This document shows, piece after piece, positions 41,183-48,481 of a stretch of 64,000 nucleotides of DNA. The stretch is taken from contig JANRLS010000226.1 of the NCBI GenBank assembly GCA_033762315.1, positions 21,214 through 85,213 of the forward strand. The letters run 5' to 3'. Each line of letters opens with the position of its first letter. Position 1 is the first letter of the stretch. This DNA comes from CAYLLN01 sp033762315 (GTDB lineage Bacteria; Planctomycetota; Planctomycetia; Pirellulales; Pirellulaceae). The position numbers and the translations under genes are program-made. Under the pieces are notes generated by a model. The model ran no database searches and had not been told where the DNA came from. It saw only the letters and a list, made by a program, of their open reading frames with translations.

Positions 41183-41259
41183 CCGTCGGATGCGGGTTCA
41201 AATCCCGTCACCCCCTCTTTCGTTTCATGGGGGTGTAGCTCAAAGGCTGAGCACGACGG
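41183..41259 (+). ncRNA. tRNA-like module B, circularly permuted (Y RNA/YrlA-like)
   Basis: Same order as module A with better tRNA consensus: CCGTCG (41183-41188); GAT; T arm GCGGG-TTCAAAT-CCCGT (41192-41208, canonical T loop); acceptor 3' strand CACCCCC (41209-41215); 13-base loop; acceptor 5' strand GGGGGTG (41229-41235, 7 perfect pairs); TA; D arm GCTC-AAAGGCT-GAGC (41238-41252) with the conserved GG; A; and CGACGG (41254-41259) pairing perfectly with CCGTCG. The loop that joins the acceptor strands is 13 bases in both modules. Between the modules, TCAGCA/TGCTGA (41115-41120 and 41150-41155) forms another stem and 41161-41178 resembles one more T-arm (GGTTCGAGTCC). Confidence 0.75.
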
Positions 41260-41319
41260 ATTGAAGATTGAGACTTGAATTAAACGGATACCGCCGGCGT
41301 GCCCATTCCAGCACACCCC

Positions 41320-41359
41320 GGCCCCGGTCGAAGGATACTCGGCTGGGGCCACTTTTTTT
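41320..41359 (+). terminator. Intrinsic terminator of the orphan gene / tRNA-like RNA unit
   Basis: GGCCCCGGTCG (41320-41330) pairs with CGGCTGGGGCC (41340-41350) over 11 positions (two G-T pairs), followed after AC by seven T residues (41353-41359). It points rightwards, towards the 3' end of the convergent cpaE gene at 41382. This supports a plus-strand transcript running through both tRNA-like modules. Confidence 0.9.
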
Positions 41360-41381
41360 CGCGGCGCTCGTCTCGCCTCCG

Positions 41382-42614
41382 CTACTTTTTCGGCTTGGCC
41401 TTGCTCCCTAAAAACGAGAGCCAGCCGCCGGCAGGGGCTTTGCCGGGTTGGTGGGCGTCGGGGGCCTCTTTGTCGGCCCGGTGCTCCTTGGTCAAGGCAT
41501 CGGCCAGCATGACGATCGCCTGCGTGATGCTGGCCCGCGGGGCTTGCTCCAAGAGAGGGACGCCGTTATTGCGAACTTCGACCATTGTGCGGTAGTCGTT
41601 CGGAAGCTGCCAGAAGATCTCGCGGCCCATCGTCTCTTGGGCCTTTTTCAGGCTGATTTGCCCGCTTTCGAGACCGGCCCGGTTGACGATGATCTTGACC
41701 TTGTCCTTCAGCCCTTCGACCTCGTTAAACGACATCATCAATCGCACCACATTCCGCAGACACGGCAAGTCGAGCTGCGTCACCAGCAGAATGTCCTTGG
41801 CCGATTTGAGGGCCACCATGTCGAGCGGCGTGTAACCCTTCGACAGATCGAGGATCAAATGCGAGAACGACGCCTTCAAGAGCCCCAGCACGCGAGTCAG
41901 GTCTTCGGGCGTAACCAGCGACGTGTCTTGCAGTTGCACCGGCCGTGGCAGCAAGTACAGCCCCGAGGCGTGCTTCGTCAGCGACCGCTTGAGCAGGGCA
42001 AAGTCGAGGCGGCTGATGTTTTGAGCGACATCGACCAGCGTGTAGTCCGGAATCGTGTCGAGAAATACGTCGGCATCGCCCAGCGACAGGTCGAGATCGA
42101 CCAGCACGACGCTGTTTTTCTGGTCCGAGGCAAGCACGCACCCCAGATTGATCGCCAGGCTTGTGCTGCCGACGCCGCCCGTCGCTCCACAGACGGCAAC
42201 CACATGGCAGGCCCGATTCCCCCCGCTGCCGGTGCCGAACTTGGCCCCGCTGATCCGGTCCAAGGCGGCGACCAGATCCTCCATTTTGATCGGCTGGGTC
42301 AGGAACTCCTTCGCCCCGGCCCTCATCGCCCGCAGAATCACCTGACCGTCGTTCGAGCTGCTGACGACGAGAATCGCGCAATCGGGGGCGATTTCCCGCA
42401 CCCGGTCGATCAGGGCCAGCCCCTTCTCGGGGTTGCTATCGATCGACACGACTCCGATGTCGGGCTTCGTTTGCCCGATCACGTCCGAGAAGAACTCGTA
42501 GCGCGAGCATTCGGCTTCGAGCCAAACGATGTCCATCCCCAGCAACATGTTCTTAAGCGTGTTGCGGGAATTGTCGTTCGGATCGACAATCGCCAGTCGC
42601 AGGACGTTGCTCAT
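41382..42614 (-). CDS. cpaE: CpaE/TadZ-like pilus localisation ATPase
   Basis: 410 residues from the ATG at 42614 (MSNVLRLAIVDPNDNSRNTLKNML); an upstream in-frame codon would add 17 unrelated residues. The N-terminal receiver-like domain (RLAIVDPND, VSIDSNPEKGL, the VVSSSNDGQ strand, TQPIKMEDL) is followed by a MinD/ParA-like ATPase domain with GATGGVGSTSLAINLG, an atypical Walker A lacking both usual lysines, then VLVDLDLSLGD and LILDLSKGYTPLD. TadZ/CpaE proteins place the Tad pilus machinery at the cell pole. Last gene of the minus-strand pilus operon. A Lys/Pro-rich tail closes it. Confidence 0.88.
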   Translation of the reverse strand: MSNVLRLAIVDPNDNSRNTLKNMLLGMDIVWLEAECSRYEFFSDVIGQTKPDIGVVSIDSNPEKGLALIDRVREIAPDCAILVVSSSNDGQVILRAMRAGAKEFLTQPIKMEDLVAALDRISGAKFGTGSGGNRACHVVAVCGATGGVGSTSLAINLGCVLASDQKNSVVLVDLDLSLGDADVFLDTIPDYTLVDVAQNISRLDFALLKRSLTKHASGLYLLPRPVQLQDTSLVTPEDLTRVLGLLKASFSHLILDLSKGYTPLDMVALKSAKDILLVTQLDLPCLRNVVRLMMSFNEVEGLKDKVKIIVNRAGLESGQISLKKAQETMGREIFWQLPNDYRTMVEVRNNGVPLLEQAPRASITQAIVMLADALTKEHRADKEAPDAHQPGKAPAGGWLSFLGSKAKPKK

Positions 42615-42761
42615 CGCAGCATGACGGCTCGGCAGGGCGGTGCGGACGGGGTTGCGAAAATGCAACCGCGCACAACTCTAGGCCACGCCTGGGCGACGGC
42701 AAATTGGAAGCACGCGGCCCCCCATTTGCTGGCGGCCGCGGAGTTGCGCGCGGACCGCCAC

Positions 42762-44420
42762 TTACCTTAGATCGTCATATCCCTGGGGCCCAATCAGGGC
42801 CGGACGCAGGGCGGGTGTCGGATTTTGTCCCGCGCTGCTCATATCCTGCGTGCTATTGCGATTTTGCGGTGGGAGGGTTCTGAGGATTGGCATGGCTGCC
42901 GGGGTGCTGACGCCAGTGCCGATCGTCCGCCGCTGGCTCGCCGCCATCGGTTGCGCCTCTGGCTGCTTGATGGGAGGCAGCTCTTCATATCCACCGCCGC
43001 CGATCATTCCGGGGCCATAACCGGGCATTCCGTGCCCCATGCCGGGAGCGCAGTTCGGTCCATTGCAAGGTTTGGGAACTTCCATATAGCCGCGATAGTA
43101 CAGCTCAACATCACTGGGCGACACGCTGTTCTGGCCCGGTCCGCACGGCGGGACTTCGTTCGGGTCGAGCGCCTCGCAGAATTCGGGGGTCACGAAGATC
43201 AAGAGTTCCACTTCGTTCCGCTTGTTCGAGACCCGGCGAAACGGCACGCCAAACCACGGCACATCGGCGATCCACGGAATCCCGCGGTTCACCGCGTCTT
43301 CGCGGCTATACACCAGCCCGGCGATGGCGAGCGTTTGCCCCGCCTTCATTTCGACCGCCGTATCCGCGGTGCGCGAGCGGAAGCCAGGGACGCCAGTCAC
43401 GCTGTCGCGCAAGCTGGGGTCGATTTCGGTGATTTCCGGCCGCACTTCGAGCCGGACGACGCCGTTCCCCAGCACGATGGGGACAAAGTCGATCCGTGTG
43501 CCGAATTCGCGATATTGGACCGTCGTCACACCGAGGGCCTGTTGCAGCGGAATCGGCACCTGGCCACCGACGTTGAAGCTTGCTGGCCGCCCCGAAAGTG
43601 TGGTCAAGGTCGGTTCCGCCATCAGCTTCGCCAGGTTGTATTCGCGCAAAGCCTCGACGAATCCATAAAAGCTGCCGGTATCGACGATGCCAAACCGGAC
43701 GTTCGCGCCGCTGTTGCCAATCAGGGTGCCGGGCGTTTGCAGGATTTGGCTGGTGGCAGAGCTGACAAAGCTGCCGCCGCTGAGCTGCGCCCAGTCCACG
43801 CCGAGGGTTCGCAGCTTGGTCCGCGAGACTTCGAGTACCTTTACGTGCAACAAGACCTTCTGCACGCCGCCGACCGACATGTCGTTGATGATGTTCGGAA
43901 AGTAGTCCCGAGCGACGTTGGTAATGCTCTGCACCATCTCGGCCTTCGGAACGTAGCCGGAGATATACAGGCTGCTATTGAGGGGGCGCAGGCGGAGCGA
44001 GGCTTCGGGAAACAGCGATTTGAGCGTTTGATCGAGGTCGGCCACGTCGCCGAGCACGATCAGGTCGATCGCCGTCACGTTGCCGGCGTCGTCCCAAACA
44101 TTGAGTTGCGTGACGCCCGCTTTCACCGCCGATAGCTGAATCGAACGGGGAGAGATCGGCACCACCCGCACGAGGTCGGGATTGTTGACCAGCATTTTCG
44201 GCACATCGGCCGGAAATTCCACCACGCGACTGGTGTTGACGGTCATTTCCAGGCGTTCGGCGGCCCCTTTTACCTGAAACTTCACCGCGGGCGCCAAGCC
44301 GATTTGCGGCGGCTGGGCGGCGGGTGCCTGAGCCCGCGCGAGCGACGCATTCCACGCACAGGCCAGCGCGAGAGAGCCGGCGACGACGGCGCGAAGCGCC
44401 GTTTTCCATGAGATCGACAT
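42762..44420 (-). CDS. cpaC: Tad pilus outer-membrane secretin (CpaC/RcpA)
   Basis: 552 residues from the ATG at 44420 (MSISWKTALRAVVAGSLALACAWNASLARA, Sec signal); the longer frame upstream is Arg-rich and not protein-like. Periplasmic N-domain: MTVNTSRVVEFPADVPKMLVNNPDLVRVVPISPRSI, BON-like repeat LRLRPLNSSLYISGYVPKAEMVQSI. Secretin core: VLLHVKVLEVSRTKLRTLGVDW, LMAEPTLTTLSGRPASFNVGGQVPIP, IDFVPIVLGNGVVRLEVRPEITEID, and VELLIFVTPEFCEAL. A 100-residue Gly/Pro/Met-rich tail (GMGHGMPGYGPGM) is an unusual addition. Forms the channel for Flp pili. Confidence 0.93.
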   Translation of the reverse strand: MSISWKTALRAVVAGSLALACAWNASLARAQAPAAQPPQIGLAPAVKFQVKGAAERLEMTVNTSRVVEFPADVPKMLVNNPDLVRVVPISPRSIQLSAVKAGVTQLNVWDDAGNVTAIDLIVLGDVADLDQTLKSLFPEASLRLRPLNSSLYISGYVPKAEMVQSITNVARDYFPNIINDMSVGGVQKVLLHVKVLEVSRTKLRTLGVDWAQLSGGSFVSSATSQILQTPGTLIGNSGANVRFGIVDTGSFYGFVEALREYNLAKLMAEPTLTTLSGRPASFNVGGQVPIPLQQALGVTTVQYREFGTRIDFVPIVLGNGVVRLEVRPEITEIDPSLRDSVTGVPGFRSRTADTAVEMKAGQTLAIAGLVYSREDAVNRGIPWIADVPWFGVPFRRVSNKRNEVELLIFVTPEFCEALDPNEVPPCGPGQNSVSPSDVELYYRGYMEVPKPCNGPNCAPGMGHGMPGYGPGMIGGGGYEELPPIKQPEAQPMAASQRRTIGTGVSTPAAMPILRTLPPQNRNSTQDMSSAGQNPTPALRPALIGPQGYDDLR

Positions 44421-44496
44421 CCGTGTGCTTCCTTGCGCTCTGGGTAAACGCGAGTTCCCCATCCGTGGGTCGTTCGTCCGTGAATTGCCGCGATCG

Positions 44497-45528
44497 TTAT
44501 TCCCCCGGCGTGGTGGCCGGCGGAGTCGGTTCCGTGCTGAGGTCGTCCTTGGTGGCCGGCTCGTCGGTCGGCGTCGCGTGCGCGGGATGCAGCGATCCCG
44601 TCGGCGGGCCAATCGTCGTAGGCGTCAGTTCCACTGGCATCCCCTCGCGAGTCTGCCACTCAAATTGCTTGGTTTCGTTCGGTCCGTAAATCACCATCTT
44701 GAACGCCGCTGGCACGGCCGGCAGCGGAGCCGTCACCGCCGGCAAGTTGCTCAGGATGTTCTCCAAACCGGAGGGGGCGGGGGTGATCGTGTTGTTCGAA
44801 TCTTCGCTCGCCACCTTCGCGCTGCCGGAGAGGATTTCGCCGATTGGCGTCACTTCTTCTCCATCCGTTAAATCATCTTTCTGATCGGGCCGCCGCAAAG
44901 TCAGTAAGATTTTGCCAATTTCGCGGGCCACCGCTAATTCGCGGGCGTGGTCGGGCTTGAGGAGCAGCGACACGGTGCGGAAGTTCCCCTCCGGCCCCTT
45001 CTCGGTTTGACGCTCGGTGTTCGTATTCACCGCAAACACGCGCACGTTTTTCAAAATCGTAAACGCACCGGTTTCGGGAATCCCCTCTCCCTTTCGCAAA
45101 AACACCATCACATCGACCCGGTCGCCGGGCGAAATCGCCTTCAGCACCGTGTCTTCCTCCACGCGGACCGGCATCGCCCGATAGCCATCGGGAATACGGC
45201 TGGCGACGTTGCCAACCTGGTCGGTGATTTTCGCGGCCAGAATCGGTTCGCCTTTGATGAACCGGACCTGGGCGAACTTATCCTTGACTTCGTCGAGCGA
45301 ACGAATCGCCCCTTCCTGAATTTTCGCCTTCGGCCAGTCTTCGAGCCGGACGTTCTGAGCGTCGAGCTTGTCGCCGATGTTGATGTCGGCCAGGGCGACC
45401 AGAATCTGCTCGACTTCGAGCTGTTGAATGGTCGTCCCTCCCCGTTCCATGACCTGGCTGATGCCGATCGACGCCACCAGGCCGCAGCCCAGCGCGATAA
45501 AGATCAGGATCAACGATTTCATTCGCAT
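44497..45528 (-). CDS. cpaB: Flp pilus assembly protein CpaB
   Basis: 343 residues from the ATG at 45528 (MRMKSLILIFIALGCGLVASIGISQV), chosen for the AGGAA upstream and the immediate membrane segment. SAF-type domain: LVALADINIGDKLDAQNVRLEDWP, then GEPILAAKI and YRAMPVRVEEDTVLKAISPGDRVDVMV, the RcpC/CpaB signature. The last 100 residues are Pro/Thr-rich and low in complexity. CpaB is periplasmic and works with the secretin, whose gene starts 76 bp downstream. Confidence 0.93.
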   Translation of the reverse strand: MRMKSLILIFIALGCGLVASIGISQVMERGGTTIQQLEVEQILVALADINIGDKLDAQNVRLEDWPKAKIQEGAIRSLDEVKDKFAQVRFIKGEPILAAKITDQVGNVASRIPDGYRAMPVRVEEDTVLKAISPGDRVDVMVFLRKGEGIPETGAFTILKNVRVFAVNTNTERQTEKGPEGNFRTVSLLLKPDHARELAVAREIGKILLTLRRPDQKDDLTDGEEVTPIGEILSGSAKVASEDSNNTITPAPSGLENILSNLPAVTAPLPAVPAAFKMVIYGPNETKQFEWQTREGMPVELTPTTIGPPTGSLHPAHATPTDEPATKDDLSTEPTPPATTPGE

Positions 45529-45594
45529 CGGAGAGTTCCTTGCCAACGAGACGGGAAAACCGGCGTGAATTGCCGCTGTCGCCTGACACTCGCT

Positions 45595-46110
45595 CTACTG
45601 CACGGCCTCGCGGCGCATGACAGTGGACGAGGTTAGGGTCTTCCCTCCTAGGTACATTGGCGACGGAAGCCAACTGACTTGAGTGAATGGAATGGAGACC
45701 GTAACGGTTACAGGGTCGCCAAATTCGGCATTCGAGGGCGGATTCGGCGAAACCGTTACAGTCGCACCCGAAATCGAACCGCTCGTCAGGTAGCTATTCA
45801 CCGTCGTCTGCACCGCCGTTGTCGTGGCACCGTCCAGCACCGCCTGCCGACATCCCTCGCGAGAGGCGTTCGTCAGGATCTGCTGAACCATCACCATCCG
45901 CCCGTATTCGATCATCCCGAACACCAGCAGGAAAAACACCGGCGCGACGACCGCAAACTCCACTGCAGCGGCGGCCCGTCGATTTCTTCGGAACAACCGG
46001 CAAGGTTTTTCCAACTTGCTGTTGGCCGCACGAACAGCTTGACCAGATACCGCAGTTTGCCGCGCGAACCCGTATCGCGCCAGCGAATCCAGGCAATTTA
46101 GGAAATTCAT
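45595..46110 (-). CDS. tadE: TadE-like pseudopilin
   Basis: 171 residues from the ATG at 46110, which overlaps the prepilin peptidase stop by 4 bp (ATGA). A 45-residue leader rich in Arg ends in RRAAAAVEFAVVAPVFFLLVFGMIEYGRMVM, the TadE signature (a hydrophobic helix with Glu near its start). The rest is beta-rich. The leader is longer than usual. TadE/F-type minor pilins are processed by the peptidase encoded just upstream. No separate TadF gene is visible. Confidence 0.88.
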   Translation of the reverse strand: MNFLNCLDSLARYGFARQTAVSGQAVRAANSKLEKPCRLFRRNRRAAAAVEFAVVAPVFFLLVFGMIEYGRMVMVQQILTNASREGCRQAVLDGATTTAVQTTVNSYLTSGSISGATVTVSPNPPSNAEFGDPVTVTVSIPFTQVSWLPSPMYLGGKTLTSSTVMRREAVQ

Positions 46111-46676
46111 ACCAGCATCCCCATCCACATGAAGTAGCCAATCGTGCCAATCGCGATCGGAATCCCGTAGGGCAGCAGCAACATGCTCGGCTTGCGCTGG
46201 GCGGCGATGGCCGAAAGTTGCTCGGGGTTACGAATCACCATGATTTCGTTGAGAATCAGCCAGAACTGGCTGGAATGTTTGCTCCACGCCTTGCGGCAAA
46301 GGACCATGAGCACGGCGAGCACCGCCCCGACGACCGCAGTCCAAGCGAAGGCGTACATCGTGTGGATGCCGTACACCCACGCGCCGACCCCTGCTAGCAG
46401 CTTCACGTCGCCGGCCCCCATGCCGCCAATGGCATAGGCGGGCATCAACAGCCCAAGGCCCACGATCGTGCCGACGATGCTCCAGCCGAGCCCCTCCCAG
46501 CCAAAGGCGGCGACGCTGAAGATCCAACCGCTGATGATGAAGGGAAAGGTGATCCAGTTCGGAACCTTCAGCTCAAAGCCATCGATGACCGCGGCCAGGA
46601 TGAGGACGACGGTCACGAGCCACACGGGCCAGTGTTCGGCCACGGCGGTGGCATACGCAGTGCAAAGTTCCCACAT
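46107..46676 (-). CDS. cpaA: Prepilin peptidase, A24A family (CpaA/TadV)
   Basis: 189 residues, integral membrane aspartyl protease that trims the Flp prepilins. First Asp in LAAVIDGFELKVPNW, second in the family motif GMGAGDVKLLAGVGAW. About six hydrophobic segments. Length suits the short TadV/CpaA type without a methylase domain. The C-terminal extension (RKPSMLLLPYGIPIAIGTIGYFMW) completes the fold. Confidence 0.93.
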   Translation of the reverse strand: MWELCTAYATAVAEHWPVWLVTVVLILAAVIDGFELKVPNWITFPFIISGWIFSVAAFGWEGLGWSIVGTIVGLGLLMPAYAIGGMGAGDVKLLAGVGAWVYGIHTMYAFAWTAVVGAVLAVLMVLCRKAWSKHSSQFWLILNEIMVIRNPEQLSAIAAQRKPSMLLLPYGIPIAIGTIGYFMWMGMLV

Positions 46677-46754
46677 GTTCTTCTCTCCCGTGTGTTGATT
46701 CGTGTTGGGGCGGCCGGATTTCGGGGCTTCGCGGCCGCCGCTGGTGTGCTTTGT

Positions 46755-46859
46755 CTAGCGGCAGAGGAGCAGGTAGCTAACGAGCGCGGCCAGGAGCGTT
46801 CCCGTGTAGCAGACGAGCTCCCATCCGCCGATCAATATGTCGCTGGGAATCGCATACAT
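46755..46859 (-). CDS. 34-residue membrane peptide in the pilus operon
   Basis: ATG at 46859, stop TAG at 46755-46757. The peptide begins MYAIPSDILIGGWELVCY and continues with a hydrophobic stretch (TGTLLAALVSYLLLC) that could cross the membrane once. AGG lies about 10 bases upstream. It is located between the first Flp gene and cpaA on the same strand, in the same order of spacing as other genes of the operon. No known family. The placement and hydrophobic helix make it a plausible small accessory of the pilus system. Confidence 0.45.
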   Translation of the reverse strand: MYAIPSDILIGGWELVCYTGTLLAALVSYLLLCR

Positions 46860-46925
46860 GGCGGCACCTGGCCTCTCGCGCGAACCTGTGGGCGAAATGG
46901 TCGCCCTGGGAAAACCTAGCTTGAA

Positions 46926-47114
46926 TTACGATGCGCTGCCGGAAGGCATTTTCGCGGCGACGCTTTGGAACGTGGCATTCGCATTGGTGCCGATCGCCTG
47001 GATCGCCGTGAGGCAGACAATGACGATCAGGGCGAGCATGACGGCATATTCGACGGCGGTGGGGCCGTCTTCGCGGACGAGGAAATTGCGGATTTTGCGG
47101 GTCAGGGCAAGCAT
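46926..47114 (-). CDS. flp: Flp-type pilin (third in the tandem)
   Basis: 62 residues from the ATG at 47114 (MLALTRKIRNFLVREDG). The processing site is G before PTAVEYAVMLALIVIVCLTA, with Glu and Tyr at the family positions +5 and +6. The mature helix and tail (IGTNANATFQSVAAKMPSG) match the other two pilins almost exactly; from the cleavage site on it differs from the pilin at 47627-47815 at only one residue (M for L in AAKMPSG). Major or alternative subunit of Tad pili. Confidence 0.92.
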   Translation of the reverse strand: MLALTRKIRNFLVREDGPTAVEYAVMLALIVIVCLTAIQAIGTNANATFQSVAAKMPSGSAS

Positions 47115-47212
47115 GGGGCGAATTCCGATTCGTGAGTTCGGGAAGTAACGGGAACAAACGCGGCAAGAGCGGCCCAGACCCGTGTCGATCCGAGCCGCCC
47201 ATGTCGCTAGGA

Positions 47213-47238
47213 GGAACAAGCCGCTAGCGGCTTGTTCC
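47213..47238. repeat. 26-bp perfect palindrome between pilin genes
   Basis: GGAACAAGCCGC and GCGGCTTGTTCC flank a central TA. It lies just after the stop of the pilin gene at 47247, on the downstream side. With no U-run in the minus-strand transcript it would be an RNA-stabilising or processing stem, not a terminator. Confidence 0.7.
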
Positions 47239-47246
47239 CTTCCGCC

Positions 47247-47438
47247 TTACGAGGCGCTGCCGCTGGGCATGGCGGCCGCGATGCTTTGGAACGTGGCGTT
47301 CGCGTTGGTGCCGATCGCCTGAATGGCGGTCAGGCAAACGACCACGATCAAGGCCAGCATCACGGCGTATTCCACCGCGGTCGGGCCATCTTCACTGTCA
47401 AGAAACGGACGAACATAGCGCGCATAGATCGATTGCAT
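47247..47438 (-). CDS. flp: Flp-type pilin (second in the tandem)
   Basis: 63 residues from the ATG at 47438 (MQSIYARYVRPFLDSEDG). Cleavage site G before PTAVEYAVMLALIVVVCLTA. It differs from the other two in the leader, one I-to-V change in the helix and a few residues near the C-terminus (SIAAAMPSG). The near-identity of the three mature sequences suggests recent duplication or gene conversion. Confidence 0.92.
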   Translation of the reverse strand: MQSIYARYVRPFLDSEDGPTAVEYAVMLALIVVVCLTAIQAIGTNANATFQSIAAAMPSGSAS

Positions 47439-47542
47439 GGTTGCCCCAAGGAAGTGCGAGGTGATTGCCGAGCGGCCGACGAAACCGCTCGCTTGCTTCC
47501 TCACCCGCGTGCCGGGGGCGCCGCCGCGATCGCGGCGGGTCG

Positions 47543-47584
47543 ATACAAAACGCCCCACCCGGCGGCAAGCGCCGCCGGGAGGGG
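47543..47584 (-). terminator. Attenuator-like hairpin between first and second pilin genes
   Basis: In the minus-strand transcript CCCC-U-CCCGGCGGC pairs with GCCGCCGGG-U-GGGG (47584 to 47553; 13 pairs and one mismatch), followed by CGUUUUG. It lies 43 bp past the first pilin stop. Partial termination here would favour the first pilin over the rest of the operon. A separate perfect 18-bp palindrome sits at 47521-47538. Confidence 0.6.
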
Positions 47585-47626
47585 TTGTGTCGTGTACCGG
47601 AACGACCTAGGCAAAACCGCCGTCGG

Positions 47627-47815
47627 CTACGAAGCCGAACCGCTGGGCAGCTTGGCCGCGACGCTTTGGAACGTCGCGTTCGCGTTGGTGCCGATCGCCT
47701 GAATGGCGGTCAAGCAAACAATCACGATCAGGGCCAGCATCACGGCGTATTCCACCGCGGTCGGGCCGTCTTCCGAAACCAGGAAACGTTGCACCTTCAG
47801 AGCGAGATTCTTCAT
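47627..47815 (-). CDS. flp: Flp-type pilin (first gene of the Tad operon)
   Basis: 62 residues from the ATG at 47815 with a strong GGAGGAA ribosome site. MKNLALKVQRFLVSEDG is the leader; cleavage precedes PTAVEYAVMLALIVIVCLTA. As the first gene, with the best ribosome site and an attenuator-like hairpin after it, it is probably the major pilin. The promoter should lie in 47816-48000 but none was recognised. Confidence 0.93.
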   Translation of the reverse strand: MKNLALKVQRFLVSEDGPTAVEYAVMLALIVIVCLTAIQAIGTNANATFQSVAAKLPSGSAS

Positions 47816-47935
47816 TGCTTCCTCCGATTGCGGCCGCTCACGCGGAGCGGGTCGCGACACTCGAACCAGGGTCCGGCCCGTTGCGGCGACTCGCACAAGC
47901 CGCCGGCCTGCCGTGCAACGGAACTGGACCCACAC

Positions 47936-48481
47936 TTTGAAGCTCGCCTCGTCATCGTCGTCATTGGATCAGGCAATCACACGCTCGGGAGCCAAGGCTC
48001 CCCGCACGCAATCCACCCTTTCGGCAGCCAGGCTGCCCCGCCCACTCGCGCGGACGGGGCCCTTTGCTTTGCGCCCCGGCATTGCTACCGGTTTGCCGTT
48101 TCGAGGATTTGAGGCGGCAGGCCATGACAGGCTGCCGTATTCCGAGTTGAAAACGGGACGAGAATTCGCCCCCAATCCGAAAGACGAGCAACTTGCCAGT
48201 GCGGAAAAACCAGCTCAACGCCACCTTCCCCGCACGATTAAAACCTAGGTCGATTCCCGACCCTGTCAAACTGCCGGCTTTAGAGAAACTGAGGAAATTC
48301 TTGGAAAAACCTATCGGATCGTGCCAATGCGAGTGGCTGAAACATCGCCACGAACGAAACATCTAGCAAACCAGGAGGGAGATTCGCCGTCAAAACTGTC
48401 TTTTTCCGCATCGGTGTTCCATCCGTGTTTGATCCGTGTCGAACCGACTCCTGATCCACCGAAGAAACGTAGGTTTGAGGC
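47936..48481. other. Divergent intergenic region with three short hairpins
   Basis: No gene is seen. Perfect hairpins GGGAGCC/GGCTCCC (47987-48002) and GGCAGCC/GGCTGCC (48023-48037), and a looser CGGCAG...CTGCCG (from 48115), resemble the palindromes found elsewhere in the window. The region separates the leftward pilus operon from the rightward HTTM pair. Confidence 0.5.

Noticed and set aside
40993..41238. ORF of 81 codons over the tRNA-like region
   Set aside because: It spans structured RNA elements and has no protein-like pattern.
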